This document shows positions 1 through 5,617 of a DNA stretch of 12,914 bases, piece by piece; the first letter of the stretch is position 1; each line of letters begins with the position of its first letter. The notes beneath the pieces are model-generated. The model did no database searches. It had not been told where the DNA came from and saw only the letters and a program-made list of their open reading frames with translations. Origin of the DNA: WHSM01 sp050701635 (lineage in GTDB: Bacteria; Actinomycetota; Actinomycetes; Mycobacteriales; Micromonosporaceae); the NCBI GenBank assembly GCA_050701635.1, contig JBOGDF010000147.1, forward strand, positions 1 through 12,914. Direction: 5' to 3'. Made by a program: the position numbers and the translations under genes.

Positions 1-625
1 GGCTGGAGCCGCCGCTCCGGCCGGGCACAGGGGTGGCGCCGGCCCGGGCGGGCAGAGCGGTGACGCCGGCCCAGTCGGACAGAGCGACGGCTCCGATCCG
101 GGCGGGCAGAGCGGCAGCTCCGGTCCGGGCGGCCCGGGCGCTGGCGCGGCGGTGCTGGTGGAGGAGCAGGTCAGCGGCGGGGTCGAGCTGCTGGTGGGGA
201 TCGCGGCGAGCCCGCTCGGGCCGGTGCTCACGCTGGGGGCGGGCGGCGTACTGACCGAGGTGCTGGACGACGTGGCGGTACGCCTGCTCCCCGTCGACGA
301 GCTGGACCTGCGCGACCTGCTCGCCGAGATCAAGGTGTCGAAGCTGCTGGCCGGCCACCGCGGTACGCCCGCCGCCGACCTGGCCTCGCTCGGCGAGCTG
401 ATCCGCCGGCTCGAAGAGCTGACCGCCGCCTGGCCACCAGGCTTCTCCCTCGACCTCAACCCCGTCCTGGCCCTCCCCACCCGCACCGTCGTCCTCGACG
501 CCGCCTACGTCCCCCCTGACGGACCCCAAGATCGCGATCTCGGGTCGGAAGGTGAAGCGGCGCTGCAGATCCGTACCCGAAACAGCGATCTTGAAGCGGG
601 GGCAGGCGCGGGAGGTACGGGATGA
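1..625 (+). CDS. ADP-forming acyl-CoA ligase (acetate-CoA ligase type), C-terminal end of ATP-grasp domain, 5'-truncated by window
   Basis: The reading frame is open from base 2, so the start lies outside the window. From about base 152 the protein reads VLVEEQVSGGVELLVG, then GPVLTLGAGG, a Glu-Val-Leu-x-Asp-Val strand, a KLLAGHRG segment and a final DLNPVLAL strand. This order is that of the ATP-grasp_5 domain at the end of nucleoside-diphosphate-forming acyl-CoA synthetases, which turn a carboxylic acid, CoA and ATP into acyl-CoA, ADP and phosphate. The DLNPV strand normally closes the domain. The 40 or so residues after it are low-complexity and are partly encoded by a palindrome. Just before VLVEE lies a Gly/Pro/Ser/Gln linker of nine-residue repeats, longer than I expect in this family. 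The stop overlaps the mutase start (ATGA at 622-625), so the two are translationally coupled and probably act in one pathway. The acid substrate cannot be read from this fragment. Confidence 0.88.
   Translation, partial: AGAAAPAGHRGGAGPGGQSGDAGPVGQSDGSDPGGQSGSSGPGGPGAGAAVLVEEQVSGGVELLVGIAASPLGPVLTLGAGGVLTEVLDDVAVRLLPVDELDLRDLLAEIKVSKLLAGHRGTPAADLASLGELIRRLEELTAAWPPGFSLDLNPVLALPTRTVVLDAAYVPPDGPQDRDLGSEGEAALQIRTRNSDLEAGAGAGGTG
41..148 (+). repeat. In-frame 27-bp tandem repeat encoding a Gly/Pro/Gln/Ser linker
   Basis: Four units start at 41, 68, 95 and 122. They encode GPGGQSGDA, GPVGQSDGS, DPGGQSGSS and GPGGPGAGA. The same 17 bases occur at 44-60 and 98-114, exactly two periods apart, and a degenerate copy lies at 71-86. 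A weaker unit may precede at 14-40. The period is nine codons, so copy changes keep the frame. It forms a flexible linker before the VLVEE strand of the ligase. Confidence 0.75.
527..593. repeat. Imperfect palindromic element (REP-like) in the 3' end of the ligase gene
   Basis: The 19-base arm at 527-545 (CAAGATCGC...TCGGGT) is complementary to the arm at 575-593 (ACCCGAAAC...GATCTTG) at 16 of 19 positions. With a one-base bulge the pairing continues through CGGA (546-549) and TCCG. The loop is about 20-29 bases. It lies beyond the last conserved strand of the ligase and encodes most of the non-conserved tail. It could be a REP-like element that landed at the gene end, or a hairpin in the ligase-mutase mRNA. 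No second copy is visible in this window. Confidence 0.6.
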
Positions 626-2112
626 GCGAGCGGCCGGGGGAGTTTCCCTACACTCGGGGGATCTCCGCGGATCCGGCGCCGTGGATCATGGGGCAGTACG
701 CCGGCTTCGGCACCCCGGCGCAGTCCAACCAGCGGTTCAAGCAGCTGCTCGACGCCGGCGTCACCGGCTTCTCCGTGGCGCTCGACCTGCCCACCCAGAT
801 GGGGCTCGACTCGGACCATCCGCGCGCCGCCGGTGAGGTCGGCCGGGTCGGGGTCGCGATCGACTCGCTGCGCGACATCGAGATCCTGATGGACGGCATC
901 CCGCTCGAGAAGATCTCGCAGGTGCGTACCACCGCCAACTCGATCGGCTACCTGTGGGCGGCCTTGTTCACCGCGCTCGCGCACAAACGCGGGGTGCAGC
1001 CGAACGACTTCGGGATGTTCATCCAGAACGACGTACTCAAAGAATTCATCGCCAGGGGTACGCAGATCTTCGACCCCGCGCCGTCGCTGAAGCTCGCCGT
1101 GGACACGATCGAGCACTGCGTACGGCACACGCCGCGCTGGGTGCCGCTCGCGATGAGCGGCTACCACATCCGGGAGTCCGGCTCGGACGCCGCGCAGGAG
1201 ATCGGCTTCACGTACGCCAACGCGATCGCGTACCTGGACGAGTGCGTGAAGCGCGGCCTGAGCGTGGACGACGTGGCGCCGACGCTGTTCACCTTCCTCA
1301 CCGTCGGGATCGAGCTGCTGGACGAGGTGGCGAAGCTGCGCGCCGCCCGCCGGGTGTGGGCCGGGCTGCTCCGGGATCGCTATCACGCGCAGGACCCGCG
1401 GTCGATGCAGCTGCGGATCTTCGCGTTCACCGCCGGCTCGTCGCTGACCGCGCAGCAGCCGCTGAACAACGTCGTACGCACCACTCTGGAAGCGACCGCG
1501 GCGGCGCTGGCCGGCGTACAGACCCTGCACGTCTCCGGGTACGACGAGGCGCTCGGCGTACCGACCGAGCAGGCGGCGACCCTGGCGCTGCGTACGCAGC
1601 AGATCGTGGCGATGGAGACCGGGCTGGCCGACGTGGTGGACCCGCTGGGCGGGGCGCCGGAGATCGAGGCCCGTACCGACGCGTGCGAGCGGGCGATCCG
1701 CGACGTGATGGCCGACATCGAACGGCGCGGCGGCGCGCTGGCCTGCATCGAGTCCGGCTACCTGTCCCGGGAGCTGGCGGACGCGGCGCACCGGCACGCG
1801 CAGCGGGTCGAGTCGGGGGAGCGGGTGGTGGTCGGTGTCAACCGCTACCCGGCGCCCACCGAGCCGCTCGAGGTGTTCTCCGTCGACCCGGCGCTGGAGG
1901 CCGGCCAGGCGGCGTCGCTCGCCGACCTGCGCTCGTCGCGCGATGCCGCCGCGGTGGCGCACGCGCTGCGCGGTGTCGAGCAGGCCGCCCGCGCCGGCGA
2001 CAACGTGGTCCCCGCCTGCGTCGAGGCGGTCACCGCGTACGCCACCCTCGGCGAAGTGGTCGACAAGCTCCGCTCCGTGTACGGCGGCTGGCACCCCACC
2101 GCGGTGTTCTAA
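622..2112 (+). CDS. Adenosylcobalamin-dependent acyl-CoA mutase, large (TIM-barrel) subunit, methylmalonyl-CoA mutase family
   Basis: At 496 aa it matches stand-alone large subunits of the methylmalonyl-CoA/isobutyryl-CoA mutase family, which rearrange the acyl carbon skeleton by radical chemistry. Family blocks in order: YTRG (10-13), QYAGFGT (25-31), FSVALDLPTQMG (50-61), GEVGRVGVAIDS (71-82), IQNDVLKEFIARGT (134-147), SGYHIRE (179-185), AKLRAARR (237-244), SLTAQQPLNNVVRT (274-287), RTQQIVAMETG (324-334), VVDPLGG (338-344) and VVVGVNRY (402-409). Tyr26, Gln135, Arg145, Tyr181 and His182 fall on the acyl-pocket residues Tyr89, Gln197, Arg207, Tyr243 and His244 of Propionibacterium mutase. 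The Arg favours a carboxylated acyl group over isobutyryl or 2-hydroxyisobutyryl. Several CoA-tail contacts are replaced (see findings). There is no C-terminal B12 domain (no DxHxxG), so a separate small subunit is needed. GGAGG at 611-615 sits 6 bases before the ATG, which overlaps the ligase stop. Substrate unproven. Confidence 0.9.
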   Translation: MSERPGEFPYTRGISADPAPWIMGQYAGFGTPAQSNQRFKQLLDAGVTGFSVALDLPTQMGLDSDHPRAAGEVGRVGVAIDSLRDIEILMDGIPLEKISQVRTTANSIGYLWAALFTALAHKRGVQPNDFGMFIQNDVLKEFIARGTQIFDPAPSLKLAVDTIEHCVRHTPRWVPLAMSGYHIRESGSDAAQEIGFTYANAIAYLDECVKRGLSVDDVAPTLFTFLTVGIELLDEVAKLRAARRVWAGLLRDRYHAQDPRSMQLRIFAFTAGSSLTAQQPLNNVVRTTLEATAAALAGVQTLHVSGYDEALGVPTEQAATLALRTQQIVAMETGLADVVDPLGGAPEIEARTDACERAIRDVMADIERRGGALACIESGYLSRELADAAHRHAQRVESGERVVVGVNRYPAPTEPLEVFSVDPALEAGQAASLADLRSSRDAAAVAHALRGVEQAARAGDNVVPACVEAVTAYATLGEVVDKLRSVYGGWHPTAVF

Positions 2113-2792
2113 CCCGCCCCCGGCCCCGGCTCCGTCCGCGGCACCGACCCGGGCGCCGGCCCGGGGTCGCGGGTGAGGAGGGTGACGGCTAGGTCGACCA
2201 GGGAGGCCTGGAACTGGGCGCGGGGTGGGCGTGGCTCGTGCAGGAACCAGTCGTAGACCACGGCGTTCACGGCGCCGATGAACGCCATGCCGGCGAACCG
2301 GAAGTCGCGGGGCTCGATCTCGCCCCGCGCGACGGCGGCGCCGCCCTCGTACTCGACCAGCGCGATGATGGTCTCCCGGAACGCAAGCCGCTGCCGCTCC
2401 ACCTCGGGGCTGGCGCCGACCACCTCCACGAACGCGAGCCGGGCCCGCCGCTGATCGGCCATCACCGTCTCCAGGTACGCCGTGACCGCGCCCTCCAGCC
2501 GCGCCGTGATCGGTGACGCGGGCGCCTCCGCCAGCGCCTTCGCAGTGCTCTGCAGCGCCAGCTCGACCAGCCGCCCGTGTACGGCGATCAGCACCGCTTC
2601 CTTGTTCGGAAACTCCTGGTAGAAGTGGCGCGTCGAGACCTTCGCCGCGGTGCAGAGCCGCTCGACGGAGGTCGCCGGGTAGCCGTCGGTGCCGTACAGC
2701 TCGAGCGCCGCGTCGAGCAGCCGCTCGCGCCGGGCCAGCTTGAGCTCGTCCAGCGTCCGCCCCGAGTAGCGGCGGGTGGTGCCCTCGCTCAT
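2109..2792 (-). CDS. TetR/AcrR family transcriptional repressor
   Basis: This is a 227-aa protein. An N-terminal TetR helix-turn-helix covers roughly residues 20-70, including TSVERLCTAAKVSTRHFY (41-58) and the FPNKEAVL signature after it. The C-terminal ligand/dimer domain is helical and resembles no specific subgroup I can name. I chose the ATG at 2792 because GGGAG lies just upstream. The frame extends to 2951, but that would add 53 non-conserved residues running through the intergenic dyad. The C-terminus is a Pro/Gly-rich tail (about 209-227). Its stop overlaps the mutase stop by four bases (2109-2112), tail to tail. It diverges from the secreted lipase across a 26-bp dyad and therefore most likely represses itself and the lipase. 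Control of the ligase-mutase pair is possible but less direct. Confidence 0.92.
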   Translation of the reverse strand: MSEGTTRRYSGRTLDELKLARRERLLDAALELYGTDGYPATSVERLCTAAKVSTRHFYQEFPNKEAVLIAVHGRLVELALQSTAKALAEAPASPITARLEGAVTAYLETVMADQRRARLAFVEVVGASPEVERQRLAFRETIIALVEYEGGAAVARGEIEPRDFRFAGMAFIGAVNAVVYDWFLHEPRPPRAQFQASLVDLAVTLLTRDPGPAPGSVPRTEPGPGAG

Positions 2793-2847
2793 CCGCTCTC
2801 CCTCGGGCCTCTTGTCACGCTTTAACGCCGGGTTTACAGTAACGGCC

Positions 2848-2873
2848 AAAGTGAAACGATGTCTTTTCACTTT
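2848..2873. promoter_or_regulatory. Probable TetR operator (26-bp dyad)
   Basis: AAAGTGAAA (2848-2856) and TTTCACTTT (2865-2873) are perfect inverted repeats. Taken as 13-base half-sites, 11 of 13 positions pair. It is the only A/T-rich dyad in the gap between the divergent tetR and lipase genes. A TTTACA hexamer at 2833-2838, which could be a -35 for the lipase, lies just before it, so bound repressor would cover the -10 region. A small dyad TTAC-A-GTAA sits at 2834-2842. Confidence 0.72.
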
Positions 2874-2956
2874 ACCTGCTGCACTTCGACGGTCCGGCAC
2901 CGGCGCCGACTCGCCGATCTCACCGTCCGAAGCCCGACCCGGGGAGGACAAAGATC

Positions 2957-4174
2957 ATGACGATTACGGGAGTACGCAGGGCAGCCGTCGCTCTGGCCAC
3001 CGCCACGCTGGTGGCTGGCGCCGTCGCGTCCATGGCCCCCGCCGCCACCGCAAGCTCCGCCACCGTGCGGACCGGCGCCGGCACGGCAGCCGTCCCCGAG
3101 CCCGACGACGACCCCTTCTACCAACCCGCGCCCGGGTACGAGACGAAGCGCCCCGGCACGATCCTGAAGAAGCGCACGGTCTCGGTGCCGTACGTGGCGG
3201 CGACGGCGTACCAGATCCAGGTACGCAGCAACGACGCCAAGGACCGCGCCGTGACCGTGGTCTCCACCATCCTGGTGCCGTACGGCAGCTACCCGGGCGG
3301 GGTGCGGCCGCTGCTGTCGTACCAGCCGGCGACGGACAGCCTGGGTGACCAGTGCAACCCGTCGTACACGCTGCGCACCGGCACCGAGAAGGAAGCCTCG
3401 CTGCTCAGTCTGGGGCTCAACCAGGGGTGGGCGGTCGTGGTCACCGACTACCAGGGCCCGCGGGACGCGTACGGCGCCGGCCGGATGGAAGGCCACGGGG
3501 TGCTCGACGGCGTACGCGGCGCGAAGGCGCTGCGCGAGGCCGGCTTGTTCCAGTCGCCGGTCGGGCTCTGGGGCTACTCCGGCGGCGGGCTCGCCTCCGG
3601 TTGGGCGGCCGAGCTGCAACCCTCGTACGCACCGGAGCTGACGCTCGCCGGCGTCTCCTCCGGCGGTACGCCGGCCGACCTGAAGGCCGCCGCCCAGACC
3701 ATCGACGGTGGGCCGTTCTCCGGGCTCGCGATCGGCGCCATCATCGGGCTCAGCCGCGAATACCCCGAGCTCGAGACGCTGATGAACGACGCCGGTCGCC
3801 AGCTCAAGGAGGACGCCGCGGACATGTGCGTCGGCGACCTGGCGACGACGTACCCGTTCAAGAAGATCTCGTCGTACACCACGTCGTCTGATCCTCTGAA
3901 CGAGCCGATCGCCAGGCAGGTGCTGGCGCTGAACCGGATGGGGTCGCAGGCGCCGACCGCGCCGGTCTACCTCTACCACTCGCTGCTCGACGAGCTGATC
4001 CCGCACGCGTCGGCCGCCACGCTGGCCAAGGAGTGGTGCGCGCAGGGCACGAAGGTCACCTTCTACACCGACGTCGCGAGCGAGCACAGCACGCTGGCGG
4101 TGACCGGCGCACCGCCCGCGGTGGCGTACCTCGCCGCGCGGTTCCGGGGGGTCTCGGCGCCGAGCACCTGCTGA
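2957..4174 (+). CDS. Secreted lipase/esterase, alpha/beta hydrolase (secretory LIP-type)
   Basis: This is a 405-aa exported hydrolase. Residues 1 to about 33 form a signal peptide: Arg7-Arg8, a hydrophobic Ala/Val/Leu core, and an Ala-rich cleavage region near ATASSA. The mature part follows secretory lipases of the PF03583 kind, which split triacylglycerols or other esters outside the cell. The nucleophile elbow is WGYSGGG with Ser208. Asp345 (in HSLLDELIP) and His377 (in SEHST) are the likely rest of the triad. VVVTDYQGP (160-168) matches the strand before the nucleophile in this family. Four cysteines (133, 291, 361, 405) could form two disulfides, as expected outside the cell. GGGGAGG at 2941-2947 precedes the ATG by 9 bases. 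It diverges from tetR across an operator-like dyad and ends at a strong shared terminator. The natural substrate is unknown. Confidence 0.9.
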   Translation: MTITGVRRAAVALATATLVAGAVASMAPAATASSATVRTGAGTAAVPEPDDDPFYQPAPGYETKRPGTILKKRTVSVPYVAATAYQIQVRSNDAKDRAVTVVSTILVPYGSYPGGVRPLLSYQPATDSLGDQCNPSYTLRTGTEKEASLLSLGLNQGWAVVVTDYQGPRDAYGAGRMEGHGVLDGVRGAKALREAGLFQSPVGLWGYSGGGLASGWAAELQPSYAPELTLAGVSSGGTPADLKAAAQTIDGGPFSGLAIGAIIGLSREYPELETLMNDAGRQLKEDAADMCVGDLATTYPFKKISSYTTSSDPLNEPIARQVLALNRMGSQAPTAPVYLYHSLLDELIPHASAATLAKEWCAQGTKVTFYTDVASEHSTLAVTGAPPAVAYLAARFRGVSAPSTC

Positions 4175-4188
4175 TCGGGGGGTACGGA

Positions 4189-4221
4189 GGAGGCCCCGCC
4201 GCGATGCGCGGCGGGGCCTCC
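4189..4221. terminator. Bidirectional hairpin terminator
   Basis: The arms GGAGGCCCCGCCGC (4189-4202) and GCGGCGGGGCCTCC (4208-4221) are perfectly complementary over 14 bases. One more G-C pair closes a three-base loop. It lies between the convergent stops of the lipase (4174) and the DUF1761 gene (4226). There is no T-run on either side, as is usual for actinobacterial hairpin terminators. Confidence 0.85.
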
Positions 4222-4225
4222 GCCG

Positions 4226-4618
4226 TCAGCGCCAGAGGCTGACGATGACGGCGATCACGAGCAGTTTCAGCAGCCAGTCGCCGGCGTGGATGGCGGCGAG
4301 TTTCGGCGGCACCTTCTCGTGCATCACCGCACCCGACCACAGCACGAGCGGGAAGCCCACGAACAGCGCCAGCGCCAGCAGTACGCCGCTGCCGACGTTC
4401 GTGATCCCGATCGCGGCGGCGATTCCGGCGACGACCAGCGCGAGCACGATGTTGCGTACCAGCTCCACGCCGATCTGCCACGGCGCCATCGACGCCTCGC
4501 CGGCGTACGCGGGGTGCAGCGCCGCCAGCTGCTTGCCGAACCCGATGTAGTACGCCGCGCTGATCACGAAGCAGGCGATCGCCGCCACGGCCACGGCGAG
4601 GTAGTTGATGTCGGGCAT
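4226..4618 (-). CDS. DUF1761 family integral membrane protein
   Basis: This is a 130-aa protein with four hydrophobic helices at about residues 6-27, 54-74, 77-99 and 107-129. The N-terminal pattern INYLAVAVAAIACFVISAAYY followed by GFGK, the LVLWSG segment before helix 4 and the short cytosolic loop with MAPW match DUF1761. The function of that family is unknown. An AGGAGGT-like site (GGAGGT on the minus strand, 6 bases before the ATG) supports the start. It diverges from the PadR gene across a 145-bp gap containing an operator-like region, so it is a plausible PadR target. Confidence 0.85.
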   Translation of the reverse strand: MPDINYLAVAVAAIACFVISAAYYIGFGKQLAALHPAYAGEASMAPWQIGVELVRNIVLALVVAGIAAAIGITNVGSGVLLALALFVGFPLVLWSGAVMHEKVPPKLAAIHAGDWLLKLLVIAVIVSLWR

Positions 4619-4687
4619 GCGAGTACCTCCGGCTTGTCGAGCGGACGTCCAGATAGACCTCTCTGGGTATCAAAACTCATCGGGCCC

Positions 4688-4716
4688 TTGTCGTACGCGC
4701 CATCGCGATATATCGT
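4688..4716 (+). promoter_or_regulatory. Putative padR promoter
   Basis: TTGTCG (4688-4693) and TATCGT (4711-4716) are separated by 17 bases. Each matches 4 of 6 sigma-70-type consensus positions. The predicted start is near 4723, about 40 bases before the padR ATG. The -10 overlaps the operator-like repeats. Confidence 0.45.
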
Positions 4717-4729
4717 TACTACATCGCGA
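4701..4729. promoter_or_regulatory. Putative PadR operator: CATCGCGA repeats plus palindrome
   Basis: CATCGCGA occurs at 4701-4708 and again at 4722-4729. The 21-bp spacing is two helical turns, so both copies lie on one face of the DNA. Between them CGATATATCG (4706-4715) is a perfect palindrome. The cluster overlaps the predicted padR -10 and lies in the gap shared with the DUF1761 gene. PadR proteins usually repress themselves through such sites. Confidence 0.5.
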
Positions 4730-4763
4730 ACGAGTTAGATCAATCATTGGGAGGACCCAAAGG

Positions 4764-5507
4764 ATGAGTTCCACAAGAGCGATGCGAGGGTGGGTACGCC
4801 GTTTCGGGCGCCCCACCGAAGAGTTCGGAAGCCCGCGCGGCAGGCGCCGGGGCGGTTTCGAGAGTGAGGGACGTGGCATGCGACGGGGAGACGAGGATGG
4901 CGGCCGGGGACACCGGCACGGACGGCGGCGTGGCCGCGGCCCGGGCGGCCCCGGCTTCGGGCCAGGTGGGTTCGGCCCGCCATTCGCAGGCTTCGGGCCA
5001 GGGTTCCCGTTCGGTGGCCCGCGGCGCGGCCGCGGCGGCCGGCGTAACCGGGGTGACGTACGCAGCGCCGTGCTGATCCTGCTTGCCGAGCAGGCGATGC
5101 ACGGCTACCAGCTGATCGGGGAGATCGCCGATCGCAGCGAGGGGATGTGGCGCCCCAGCGCTGGCTCTGTGTACCCCGTACTCCAGCAGTTGGAAGACGA
5201 GGGGCTGGTACGGATCGAGCGGGTCGAGGGGCGCCGCGTGGTGCACCTGACGGAGGCCGGTACGGCGTACGTGGCCGAGCACTCCGACCAGCTGGCGGTG
5301 GTGTTCGAGACCGCCACCGGCGGGGCGGACGAAGCCCTGATGGAGCTGTTCGGCCTGATGCAGCAGGCCGGGATGGCGGCCACCCAGGTCGCCCACGCCG
5401 GTACGCCGAACCAGGTCGCCCGCGCCCAGCAGGTGCTGGAACGCGCCCGGCAGGAGCTTTACAAGATCCTCGCCGACGGCGACCTGCCCGACGACGAGAC
5501 GCCGTAG
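4764..5507 (+). CDS. PadR family transcriptional regulator with Gly/Arg-rich N-terminal tail
   Basis: This is a 247-aa protein. Residues 1-97 are a disordered tail with many Arg/Gly pairs (GRGMRRG, GRRRGRG) and then Gly-Phe-Gly-Pro repeats (about 60-86). The PadR winged helix begins at RSAVLILLAEQAMHGYQL (100-117), continues through the recognition helix SAGSVYPVLQQLEDEGLV (132-149) and has a wing at 150-163. A helix at about 205-237 is the usual C-terminal dimerisation helix. GGAGG at 4750-4754 lies 9 bases before the ATG. The frame extends further upstream but without a ribosome site. The tail is rich in positive charge and might add non-specific DNA contacts. Close relatives with a Gly-Phe-Gly-Pro tail exist in actinomycetes as far as I recall. 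Target likely itself and perhaps the divergent DUF1761 gene. Confidence 0.88.
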   Translation: MSSTRAMRGWVRRFGRPTEEFGSPRGRRRGGFESEGRGMRRGDEDGGRGHRHGRRRGRGPGGPGFGPGGFGPPFAGFGPGFPFGGPRRGRGGRRNRGDVRSAVLILLAEQAMHGYQLIGEIADRSEGMWRPSAGSVYPVLQQLEDEGLVRIERVEGRRVVHLTEAGTAYVAEHSDQLAVVFETATGGADEALMELFGLMQQAGMAATQVAHAGTPNQVARAQQVLERARQELYKILADGDLPDDETP

Positions 5508-5539
5508 CCGGCACCGCCCGCCGTGGCGCGGCTCGCCGG

Positions 5540-5571
5540 AGCCCCGGGAGGTCCTTATGACCACCGGGGCT
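5540..5571 (+). terminator. Hairpin terminator after padR
   Basis: AGCCCCGG (5540-5547) pairs with CCGGGGCT (5564-5571). Inside, GGTC (5550-5553) pairs with GACC (5559-5562) around the loop CTTAT, with a small asymmetric bulge. It lies 33 bases after the padR stop and before the glycosyltransferase. Confidence 0.65.
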
Positions 5572-5617
5572 GCGGCACGCGCGCCGTAGACTGGCGGGCG
5601 TCTGGGGGAGGGTTTCC

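Noticed and set aside
505..2094. 529-codon open frame on the minus strand opposite the mutase
   Set aside because: It is Arg/Gly/Pro-rich without any family motif, and the plus strand holds an unmistakable mutase. Long antisense frames are expected in DNA with high G/C at third positions.
622..2112. 2-hydroxyisobutyryl-CoA or isobutyryl-CoA mutase identity
   Set aside because: Those enzymes carry Ile or Phe in place of Tyr26 and Gln in place of Arg145; this protein has Tyr and Arg, and Ala53 where the hydroxyisobutyryl enzyme has Asp.
954..2192. 412-codon plus-strand frame within the mutase
   Set aside because: Arg/Ala/Gly-rich shifted translation of the mutase sequence; no start site and no motif.
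2793..2951. Longer tetR start at 2951
   Set aside because: It would extend coding through the operator dyad with 53 unlike residues; the ATG at 2792 has a good ribosome site.
2867..4087. 406-codon minus-strand frame opposite the lipase
   Set aside because: No recognisable motif, His/Arg/Gly-rich; the lipase with signal peptide and Ser208/Asp345/His377 is clearly the gene.
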